Assembly: GCF_042477335.2 (NCBI RefSeq)
Contig: NC_091247.1
Coordinates: 12,873,001 to 12,937,000, forward strand
Source of the DNA: Ovis canadensis
Lineage: Eukaryota > Chordata > Mammalia > Artiodactyla > Bovidae
Length of the DNA stretch: 64,000 nt
Reading direction: 5' to 3'
Part shown: positions 35,170-44,900 of the stretch, piece after piece
How positions within the stretch are numbered: position 1 is the stretch's first letter
How the letters are laid out: each line of letters opens with the position of its first letter
The notes under the pieces: generated by a model
Told to the model about the DNA's origin: nothing
Database searches by the model: none
What the model saw: only the letters and a program-made list of their open reading frames with translations
Made by a program: the position numbers and the translations under genes

Positions 35170-36223
35170 TGCCAAAGTCTTTGACTGCGTGAATCACAAT
35201 ACACTGGAAAATTCTGAAAGAGATGGGAATACCAGACCACCTGACCTGCCTCTTGAGAAACCTATATGCAGGTCAGGAAGCAACAGTTAGAACCGGACAT
35301 GGAACAACAGACTGGTTCCAAATAGGAAAAGGAGTACGTCAAGGCTGTATATTGTCATCCTACTTATTTAACTTATATGCAGAGTACATCATGAGAAACG
35401 CGGGGCTGGAAGAAGCACAAGGTAGAATCAAGATTGCCGGGAGAAATACTAGTAACCTCATCTTAGACACCATCTTTAGGGCAGAAAGTGAAGACCTAAA
35501 GAGCCTCTTGATAAAAGTGAAAGAGGAGATTGAAAAGTTGGCTTAAAGGTCAACATTCAGAAAATTAAGATCATGGCATCTGATCCCATCACTTCATGGG
35601 AAATAGATGGGGAAACAGTGTCAGACTTGATATTTTGGGGCTCCCAAATCACTGCAGATGGTGATTGCAGCCATGAAATTAAAAGATGCTCACTCCTTGG
35701 AAAGAAAGTTATGACCAACCTAGACAGCATATTAAAAAGCAGAGACATTACTTTGTCAACAAAGTTCTGTCTAGTCAAGGCTTTGGTTTTTCCAGCAGTC
35801 ATGTATGGATGTGAGAGTTGGACTATAAGGAAAGCTGAGCACTGAAGAATTGATGCTTTTGATCTGTGGTGTTGGAAAAGACTCTTGAGAGTCCCTTGGA
35901 CTGCAAGGAGATCCAACCAGTCCATCCTAAAGGAGATCAGTCTTGGGTGTTCATTGGAGGGACTGATGTTGAAGCTGAAACTCCAATACTTTGGCCACCT
36001 GATATGTAGGGCTGACTCATTTGAAAAGACCCTGATGCTGACAAAGATCGAGGGCAGCAGGAGAAGGGGATGACAGAGGATAAGATGGCTGGATGGCATC
36101 ACCGACTCAATGGACATGAGTTTGAGTGAACCCCGGGAGTTGGTGATGGACAGGGAGGCCTGGTGTGCTGTGGTTCACGGGGTCACAAAGAATCGGACAC
36201 AACTGAGCGACTGAACTGAACTG
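35170..36223 (+). mobile_element. BovB LINE, 5'-truncated, perfect target duplication
   Basis: A BovB copy starting in the RT domain (tgccaaagtctttgactgcg) and ending at the canonical tail. The 12-bp sequence aatagataacta flanks it exactly (35158-35169 and 36224-36235), so it is an independent insertion into the old LTR-like element. The RT is broken: the YADD site is lost. Confidence 0.94.
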
Positions 36224-37057
36224 AATAGATAACTAAGGCAGTTACACTACACCTATTCACATTTCTTGGAACTTTAAAGAAACCCAAGGATTTTTTTAAA
36301 AAGGAATAAAATATGGGATTCATAATACAAACTATGGCCCTATTTTCTCATACATTTAGATAGGAATTCTTGCATGGTTTTAAAACTTAAGACCAAGTAA
36401 ATTCAGGCAATAATTAATACTTACCAGCACATCCTCAGGACTAAAATTCTCATAAATGAAAGTGCATGCTTACACCATCAAAATATGACCTGTATTTTGA
36501 ATATATTTCTCTGGAAAATCCTGACAGGAGAAGTTGAGAGAATTTTGATGAGGAAATTGCCTCAGCCAAGTAGAGGTGCTTACAATAGACAGAGACAACC
36601 TGTTCCTTGTACTTCACAGTTTTCTGCAGAATCTATAAATAGCTAACATTGTTTTCATTGATGCCTTGAGCCAGCCAGCTCCAGGGCAGGCTGCCTAGAC
36701 TGCTTTGCAAAATGCTAGCTTGTCAGTTTTCCCTCTAGAAAAGCAGGCAAGACTCATGGTTTCCAGACACCCCACATCTCCCTGCTCTCTTTTATAAATC
36801 CTCCCTTTTAAAAGCCCTGTTGACAAGCACCTATTGATTCTCTTTCATATGAGTAAATCTGTTTGCATATAATTAACTTCTTCCATATTATTCTTGGACA
36901 GGAGTATACATAGAAGGAATCTACGAAAAGGTGTCAAAAGGTTGAACCTGGGACATTCCCTTATTTAGAGGTCAGAAGCAAAGCAAGTTAATGAGGGTAT
37001 CAACGCAGCTGGAAAAACTAGGAGAAGGTATCCTTCAGAAAACCAAGAGAAGAAAGC

Positions 37058-37186
37058 CAGAATACTGGAGTGGGTAGCCTATCCTTTCTCCAGGGGATCT
37101 TCCTGACCCAGGAATCAAACCAGGATCTCCTGCATTACAGGCAGATTCTTTACCAACTGAGCTATCAGAGAAGCCCACTCTTCATG
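37058..37186 (-). mobile_element. Truncated Bov-tA SINE with 18-bp target duplication
   Basis: An antisense SINE lacking its 3' half, flanked by a perfect 18-bp duplication aaaccaagagaagaaagc at 37040-37057 and 37187-37204. Weaker similarity extends further left of each copy. Confidence 0.9.
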
Positions 37187-37689
37187 AAACCAAGAGAAGA
37201 AAGCGTTTCTCTTGAAATAACTGTCGAATGTTGCTGAGTGGTTCTATCTAGGATTTGGCAACTTGGAAGTCACTAGTTACCCCCAGAGGTGTAGTTTCAG
37301 TGGACTGGAAGCAACAAAAACCTAACTGAAGTAGGATGAGCAGAGAATGAGGGATCTATTGGTTCTGGCTGTAAAGGAGATCAGAGAAATGAAATGTGGT
37401 TGGAGAGGCATGGTGAAGGAGGAAAGTGAGGGTTGATTTTCAAAAAAATATTAAGTTTTGGAACATAATAGATAATACTTTCAGATGATTAAAAATTACA
37501 AATAAAACATTATATATAAAAAGTCTCCCTCCCACTCCTGATTCCCATTTGAATTATTTCTTGTATTTTCTTTGATGCTTTTCTTCCTGCACACATAAGA
37601 AAATGGTATTATTTGTCCCTATTTTTATTGCAAAAGGCAAGAAACTAATACATACATAATGTTCTCCAATTTCCTTTTTTTTTTTTTTA

Positions 37690-37910
37690 AGGAAACAATA
37701 CATAAATTCAACTATATCGATAGGATAAACTTTCTGGAGTGGGATTGCATATGCTAAAGGCACATTGATAAGTATTTCTCAATTGCCATCTGTAAGAGTT
37801 GTATCAACTTACACTCCTATCAGCCATGTATTCCCCACAGTCTCACTGAGTGCTATCAAACTTTTTTGATTTTTAACAATCTGAACAGTGGAAAATGGTA
37901 TCTGAGAGGA
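37690..37910 (-). repeat. L1 remnant, antisense
   Basis: Antisense L1 text: ctggagtgggattgcatatg, then caacttacactcctatcagc and gtggaaaatggtatctgag. Confidence 0.6.
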
Positions 37911-38383
37911 TTTTCTTTTAGAGATGAAAACTAGAAAAACAGAAAGCAAGCCTGAATACACAGGGGAGAGAGGGGAAGAACCTGCAGAAGATTCCTTTTC
38001 TAGGCTGGAGGAGCAGAATCTACTCCATTGGTGATTCATTTCATAGATCCAATGCAGGGGGTTGTTGGTACATTTTGAGGGTATACCTCTGTACTGGTTG
38101 CTTCTGTTTCTCACTTGAAATAAGAATTGAGGTCATAAGGTAATAAGCCAGGACAGGGGAAGAGTGTCGAAGATGTGAAAGACCAGGCGTGAACTGCTTT
38201 GCTTAGAGGGTAGGGGAATAGTCTGCCCAGGGCAACTAGGATTGTTGAGCAGCTCTGAAGGCCCCCTCAAGACTTGCAGCCTTAAACTGAAAGTGAATTT
38301 TGAAGGAAAAGGAGCCTCCGTGCATGAAGAAGACCAGTGCTTCAGGGAGATGTGAGAGGGAAAAAAAAAGCAAAGCATTTATC

Positions 38384-38595
38384 AGGTGGTGGTTTAGCCG
38401 CTAAGTCGTGTCTGACTCTTGCCACCCCGTGGACTGTAGCCCATCAGGCTCCTCTGTCCATGGGATTTTCCAAGCAAGAATACTGGAGTGGATTGCCACT
38501 TCCTTATCTAGGGGATCTTCCCAACCCAGGAATCAAACCTGGGTCTCCTGCATTGCAGGCAGATTTTTTTACTGACTGAGCTATGAAGGAAGCCC
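38384..38595 (-). mobile_element. Bov-tA/BOV-A type SINE, antisense
   Basis: A complete antisense copy flanked by an 11-bp duplication aagcatttatc at 38373-38383 and 38596-38606. Confidence 0.93.
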
Positions 38596-38676
38596 AAGCA
38601 TTTATCTAGTATTTAACAAATATTTTGGCGGACTATCCTATATAGAGACTATTGCTGGGTACTGGCTTGTCACTTA

Positions 38677-38810
38677 CTTTAAAATTTTTATTATTATTAT
38701 TTTCGCCACTAAGCAAAGTGTGCGATCTTAGTTAACTGACTAGAGAAGGAACCAGGGGTCCCCTGCATTGGGAATGCAGAGTCTTAATCACTGAACCACC
38801 AGGGAAGTTC
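38677..38810 (-). mobile_element. CHR-type SINE, antisense
   Basis: Minus-strand text begins ggaacttccctggtggttca. A perfect 15-bp target duplication ctggcttgtcactta flanks it at 38662-38676 and 38811-38825. Confidence 0.93.
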
Positions 38811-39199
38811 CTGGCTTGTCACTTAAAGCAGATCACAAGCATATTTAAGTTGGCTGTTCACAAAATCTGATTACAGTAAGACTATTCACTCTGCAAACAA
38901 AAATACAAAAAGTTACCATAGGATCTCTTTATATGAACTTTTCCTAAATTTGGGGATGGGCGTTTTGACTCTTAATAGCCTGGACAAACAGCTGCTCAGA
39001 AAAACATGCGCATATGCAAATTTGCAGACAAATGCAGGTGGTTTAGAATCACAAATAAAGAATCTCTCAAATTTTAGAGAAATAAAACTTACCTATATTT
39101 TAAACAGTGTACTGTTTTAGTATATTTCGAATGATTCAATTTACACAAAGCTTTCTAGGAGCTACTTCATGCTGTGTATTCGATGCCTCAATAACAGCT

Positions 39200-39450
39200 C
39201 AGAATCTGAAATCATTTTACGTTTCCAAAAAGTATAGTTCCCCTATACTGTTCTCCCAGAATTCCCTTAAGTTTACATCTTACATAACTGTAGCTCAATT
39301 ATCAGAACTATTGATAACCATACTATTGTTTCTTGATACACTTTATTCAAATTTCATCCACTGTCTCATTCAAGTCCTTTTTCTGTTCCGGAATCCAATA
39401 CAGGATTTCACTTTGCGTTTAGTTGTCTCGGACTTGGCTTTCTTCTTTTA
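39200..39450 (-). repeat. L1 3' remnant, antisense
   Basis: Text such as acataactgtagctcaatta and attcaaatttcatccactgt matches antisense L1 3' ends. Confidence 0.5.
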
Positions 39451-39699
39451 ATCCAAAGTGGCTGTGTGTTCTTGGGCAAAATTAAAGTCCAAGCCTTTCT
39501 TCTGTCTTACTAGACGTGATATGATTAACAATCAATAAAAATACACGTGGAATGTTTTCGGACACGTCAAAGACAACGAAATTGTTCTTACTGCGCAAAG
39601 CTGGGCATATCTAAAGTGGCCTTTCGTTCAAATTAAAACAAAAATAAAGCAAATAGAAGAGTATTACTTTTGTCGAGAAGTTTGTCCTAAAGTAGGACC

Positions 39700-40290
39700 C
39701 GTAGCTTCCAGCTAGGCCGGCCAGGATGCGCTTCCTCTAATTGGGCAGCGTGCGTCCGCGCTGACGCAGAAAGGCTGCCCCATTGGTCCGCGCAGTCGGG
39801 ACTCAGGCGGCTTTTCTCTTCGTGCTCAAGGTGCCGGACCACTTCTTTTCCTCCAGCCGAGCGTTACCCTTCTTCCCCAAGTGCCAGCCTGAAGGATCGG
39901 ACTGAACGAGGCCGGGGAACTGTACTGAGGTCAGCCGGGAAGAAGCGGCGAGGATAGGGTATGAGGTGGGAGGTGGCAGAGTACAGGTGGTCGGCAAGCC
40001 TGGACGAGATAGCCCAGTTGGCGCGGCCCCTGGACCCCCAGGGTCTTTGCCGTTTCCTGGCTCCCTCCGCTGGCCCACCTTCCTCGGGATCCCCCGAGGT
40101 TCCGCGCCTCTCTGCCGCCCTTCTGCGGGCCCCGCCCTCGACTACTTCCCCCGAAAGGCCCCGCCTTCTCCGTGAGACCCCGCGGGCCCCGCCTTCGGCC
40201 CCTCCTCTTAAAGGCCCCGCCTCCTCCCCATCCCCTTCGCTGGCACTGCATTTGCCGCCGCCTATCCAAGACACCGCCCTCACCGTGTAT
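39700..40290 (+). promoter_or_regulatory. CpG-rich promoter region of PDCL
   Basis: A sharp rise in GC and CpG over AT-rich surroundings marks a CpG island. Inverted CCAAT boxes (ATTGG) lie at 39740-39744 and 39782-39786 (NF-Y type), with CRE-like tgacgca near 39762. I see no TATA box. Four CCCCGCC boxes (Sp/KLF type) follow at 40130, 40159, 40187 and 40215. It lies about 1.5-2 kb upstream of the PDCL start codon exon, on the correct side. Confidence 0.75.
39800..39958 (+). other. PDCL: Possible PDCL 5' non-coding exon
   Basis: The start-codon exon has a splice acceptor 5 nt before the ATG, so a 5' UTR exon must lie upstream. The CpG island is the obvious place. A pyrimidine-rich start near 39800-39860 and a donor-like GTATGA at 39959 (or GTCAGC at 39930) are candidates. 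Boundaries are guesses. Confidence 0.35.
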
Positions 40291-40800
40291 GCATCCCTGC
40301 CCAGTCTCTTGTCTTTTCATCTTGCACCGCCTGGGCCCCTCTGCCTCTTTAAGTTATGTTTGGTCCCATTTCTCTCACCGCCCCCCGATCCCGGCTTTGT
40401 TCCTGCATCGTTTTTTCTTAGCCCTGCCACTCTGCACACCTCCTCCCCAACTTCGTCTGGCTGCCCGGGTCCCTGGATATCCCCACAGATCCGGGCTGTC
40501 TCTGTGAACTTGGCAAATTGTGCAGAGGCCTCGTGCTGGGCATTGGCGATCTCTTGTTTTCAAGACCTCCCTGCCCGGTGGGAGAAGTCACTTTGTTATG
40601 GAGTCTTAACAGGGGCGTGGATGCCTGTAATCTAGGAAGCATGATATTGCAGTATTTAAAGGAAGGCATGCTGGAGTTACAGCCCCTCCTGGTGAGATCC
40701 TTAGGCAGACCTGTGAGGGACTAAGCTGTACCTTTCTCCCCAGATGTCCCAGGCTTCTTCTGATGCAGAAGCTTGGCTCTCACCATGGTCCTTTAAACAC

Positions 40801-41090
40801 TGGTGGTGTGGTGGTTTAGTCGCTAAGTCGTGTGCAACTCTTGCGATCCTATAGATTGTGGCGCTCCAGGCTCCTTGCTCAGTCTGCTCAGTCGCTTCAG
40901 TCGTGTCCGACTCTGTGCGACCCCATAGACGGCAGTCCACCAGGCTCCTTAGTCCGTGGGATTTCCCAGGCAGGAATGCCGGAATGGGTTGCTGATTCCT
41001 TCTGCAGAGGATCTTCCTGACCCAGCGATCTGGAACGGGCGTCTTCTGCATTGCAGGTGGTCTCTTTGCCGACGCAGCCACCTTAGGAAA
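40801..41090 (-). mobile_element. BOV-A2 type SINE, antisense
   Basis: Two successive A-type monomer starts (gctaagtcgtgtgcaactct and gcttcagtcgtgtccgactc) precede the tRNA-like part, as in dimeric BOV-A2. Flanks tttaaacac (40792-40800) and cttaaacac (41091-41099) fit a target duplication. Confidence 0.85.
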
Positions 41091-41444
41091 CTTAAACACC
41101 GGGGAATTATTAAATCTTGTCATGGGCCCCTCTTTTAACCGAAGTTGGTAGGGCTTTCTAACCCTCACAGGGAAGTGGAAGGCAAGAGATGAATGAGTGA
41201 TGGGCTTAGACAAGCAATGTCTCAGCATCCCACTCTTGGTGCTGCTTTTTGGATTTTTTCCTGAGAATTCTTATCCAATTTTTCAATTACCAGCAGTCTT
41301 GCTTGGTAGGTAAACCAAAAAGTATGTGTAGATAAACATCTTAAGTCACTCTGTAGATTCCTCCAAGCCACCATCCACTTCAGGGTATACTGTGTGTACA
41401 CTGTGTATACTGTTCAGAAGACAGTGACCCACCCCTTCAGTCTG

Positions 41445-41605
41445 TCAGAGTTAGGAAGCCCTGGGATCTGAGCCCAGCTCAACTGTTTGCTATAAACTTT
41501 CGGCGGTGAAACTTTCCTCATCTGAGCCTCAGTTTTACCTTCTACAAAAAGAGCGTGATAAGCCCTGTCACAGGATCATTGTGTGGATTTGCTGAGATCC
41601 TGCTT
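41445..41605 (+). repeat. MIR SINE
   Basis: Sense MIR text: gatctgagcccagctcaact, tcctcatctgagcctcagtt, then the bases leading to ggatcattgtgtggatt. Confidence 0.55.
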
Positions 41606-41736
41606 ATTAAAACAGTCACTTTTAGGGTATTATAAATAGTAGGATTTGAGCACAGGTGAGCCCCAACTCTTCAGATTCATGTCTGTCTGATTCAAGCCAG
41701 CTAACAGCCTGCTGTTGTCGCCCTCTCCCAGGCACG

Positions 41737-41908
41737 ATGACGACCCTGGATGATAAGTTGCTGGGGGAGAAGCTGCAGTACTATTACAGCAGCAGTGAGG
41801 AGGAGGACAGCGACCATGAGGACAAGGACAGAGGCAGAGGTGCCCTGGCTGGCAGTTCCATGCCCGCAGACACGGACTTGGCAGGCGAAGGCATCTCAGT
41901 TAACACAG
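41737..41908 (+). CDS. PDCL: PDCL exon with start codon
   Basis: The exon starts at 41732 (acceptor cgccctctcccag) with gcacgATG. It encodes residues 1-57 plus one base of Gly58: the N-terminal helix, the Ser18-20 CK2 cluster and an acidic region. The donor is GTACTG at 41909. Confidence 0.95.
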
Positions 41909-44900
41909 GTACTGGAAATCCTGGGGTCTGGGAATAGGTTTAAAAAATGTCCATTAAATATGTATCAGAAGTCTCATGGTCACTTCTCTCTAATTCCAGT
42001 CGGACATTTAGAGACAACCCAGTGTTACCATTTCACGCTGCTTCTAGCCATCGCACTGCGCAATATTAACATGTATGCATGGCAGTGTGCTGATGATTCA
42101 AATAGCCCGGCCTGTGTTTTGAGTCTAGCTTCTCAAATGAATAGGTGTTTGATATCCAATAAATCATGGGTATGAGTATATTGGTAGTATAAATTCCCAG
42201 CTATGGCATATTTACACTTTTACACTTTATTATTTCCAAATTGCTGTCAGTTGAGCTAGTACTGGTTTGTAGTTTAACCAGGAGTGTGACAGTTCCCATA
42301 TACATGACCTTCTGCTGTGTTACCAAACTTTTTTGATACCCTGATGCCATCCTGATGGATGGCAAATGGCACTTCACTGTAGTTTTAATCTTTTTAGAAG
42401 TAACAACTCTTTTTAAAAAAAATTTATTTATTTTTAATTAGAGGGTAGTTGCTTTACAATATTATGTTGGTTTCTGCCGTATATCAACATGAATCAACCA
42501 TAGGTATACATGTGTCCCCTCCCTCTTGAACCTCCATTCCACTCCTCTAGGTTGGGAGTGACAAGTCTTTTTTTCTAATTTTAAAGGATATGTTCATGTC
42601 CTTTGCTCATTTTCAAAACTGGGTACTTGGTCTTTTTCTTCTTAGGGAGCTATATATTAAGGAAATTAATCTGTGGTTTGAGTTGCAAATATTTCTATTT
42701 TATTGTTTGTCTCTTGGTTTTTGTTCTTTTCATGGCAGAAAGTGTGTTTTTTTTTTTCAATTGTTATGTGCTTGAGAGCATTATTTTATAGTTTCTTAGT
42801 TTTATTTCTTATGTAAAAGACCTTTCTCCACTCCAGAATTATTAAAAAAGACTCCCATGCCTTTTACAAAAGGTATTTTTATGATTTTGTTTGTTTAACA
42901 CTTAACTGTTGATTTATTTGGAATTCATTTTGTTAAGTTGTAGGACTCCAACTTAATTTTTTTCATATTGCTACCCAGTTATTTCAATATCACTTACTGA
43001 ATAAGCCATCTTTTCTCCATTGCTTTTTGTTTGTTTGTTTTTATTTTTATTGGGCTCTAGGGGATGGGATGGGGAATACCTCTGTAAGTTATGCCCCACT
43101 AGGAAGATGTCCATTCTAACTTCCTGGGATAGCTTTCAAAGCTTTTTCTTTTTCTTGGAGCCGCTGCTCTTGCTGGCAGCAGCCTCTTCAGGTCCACTGC
43201 TGAGTGGCTCCTCCTTGGAAGACAATTTCTGCTTTTTTCTTGGGGACCCTCTTGTTTTCTGACTCATCAGGGTCAGTAACTGGTTCCTCTTTGGGAAAAG
43301 ATTTCTTCCTCTTGGGAAGACTTCCAGTACCAGCTGTCTCTTCAAGATCACCACTAACTAGCTCTTCCTTGGAAAAAGATTTCTTTTTCTTGGGTTTGGA
43401 AAAAGAGACAGATGGGTCTTCCATTCCATTCTCCCGAAGCCTCCTGGGACTTTTGCTTTTTCTTCTTTTTGGCTCTTTCACTTGTCTCCTCACACTCCTC
43501 CAGGGCACTGCTATTTTCTGAAGAAGCCAGGGCAATTGCAGCCAGCCTTTTCTTTTCCTTCTTCAAGCGTTTCTTCTCCTGTTTCTTGAGCTTCCTAGTA
43601 ACCTTGGCAGCCGCTTCCTCTGCCTGAACCATTGCCTCCTTCATGACATCCAGATTCTTTCAGGGAATCTCTCCAGTCTTACAGAAGGACAGCCGCTCCT
43701 CAACTTGTTCTTGAAGCTTCTCCCTCAAAACACTGGTCAGTCAAGTCAAGTCGCTCAGTCGTGTCCGACTCTTTGCGACCCCATGGACTGTAGCCCTCCA
43801 GGCTCCTCCGTCCGTGGGATTCTCCAGGCAAGAATACTGGAGTGGGTTGCCATTTCCTTCTCCAGGAAGGCACTGGTAGGCACCTCAGAGAAGCATTCGA
43901 TTCGGGAGGCAATACTGCATTTGTTTGCCGGGTATCGGGAGATGCGACCTTTGTTCTTGACAGCTGCTCGGCCAATGAAGGTAGAGTGGAAAATGAGTCT
44001 GTATTTTGGGGTGTTACCCCTTGTCTTCAAGGATCTGGAAACTTGGTCCCTTTGCTGGGCCCAGGGAATCACTCAGACACCAGGACGGGCCATTTCTCCA
44101 TTGTTTGGGAATGCCAGTTCTATCTTGTACTGACTTTCTGCTTATATTTGAGTCTTTGGCTGTTCTTGGTAGTCTCTCCCACTGATTTGTCTTTTGCTAT
44201 CACAGTGTTGTTTTTATGTTTTAATTACTTACCTGTTTATAGCTGCACTGGGGCTTCGTTGCTTCGCAGGGGCTTCTCGTCGATGCAGCGGCTTTTCTGG
44301 CTGTGCAGCGCAGGCTCCAGGGCCCATGGGCTTCAGTACTTGTGGCACACGGGCTTGGTTGCTCTACGTCTGTGCAATCCTCCCGGACCGGGGACTGAAC
44401 CCCTATTCCCTGCTTTGGCAGGCGGATTCTTCACCACTGGACCACCAGGGAAGTCCTCCCACACTGCTTTAATTATTCCGTTGTAATATGTTTTAGTATC
44501 TGGTAGGCCTGGTCCCCATACAGTACTCTTCTATGTCATTATTTTCTTAACTCCCGCTTTCTTATTTTTCCAAAGGAGCGTGCAACACATGTGTAATCAC
44601 ATATTTTCATCAGAAATGCATTAACTATATGGATGAATTTAGGGATAATTAGGCCCTTGTGATGTTGTGTTTTCCTGGTCAGGAATATGGTGTTGCTTTT
44701 CCATTTATTCAGGTCTTTCTTAGTGTTTCTTGGCAACATTTTAAAGTTTTCTTCATACAGATATTTTCTTTTTTTTTTCTGTGATGACAAATAAACCTTG
44801 ACCTCCCAGTTTCATGTCTTGTGACAACAAAGATTTATTTCTCAGTCATGTTACGTGCTACCCGTATGGATCACGAGCAGCCTTGCTTCTGCTTCATATG

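Larger units (their letters stand above)
33770..36240 (+). repeat. Old LTR-like element split by two BovB insertions
   Basis: Segments 33770-34233, 35105-35169 and 36224-36240 join into text typical of old mammalian LTR/MaLR-type repeats: gagtgtgggctggattcact, a TC-rich tract, gagccagaggcaccaagcta, and the end acagcaatagataacta. The family name is uncertain. No viral coding sequence is present. Confidence 0.5.
24851..39699. other. RC3H2-PDCL intergenic region
   Basis: A 15-kb repeat-rich spacer, with features listed separately. Stretches with no assignment are about 24900-25800, 25970-26470, 28560-28980, 30060-30400, 30610-31200, 31840-33230 (AT-rich) and 36240-37050. Weak L2-like text is present near 26940-27480, and 28335-28560 looks like an old repeat I cannot name. 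I see no supported gene. Confidence 0.6.
39959..41731 (+). other. PDCL first intron (presumed)
   Basis: It starts in the CpG island and contains a BOV-A2-like SINE (40801-41090) and an MIR (41445-41605). The long GC-rich open frames on both strands in 39800-40670 follow from base composition. Confidence 0.5.

Noticed and set aside
33235-36223. Twin priming (5' inversion of one LINE insertion) as the cause of the BovB head-to-tail arrangement
   Set aside because: Each of the three pieces contains its own BovB 3' tail, and one has its own perfect target duplication. They are separate insertions.
39864-40635. Several open frames of 100-224 codons on both strands near 40 kb
   Set aside because: They lie in the GC-rich promoter island, overlap each other on both strands and resemble no family. 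This is a composition effect.
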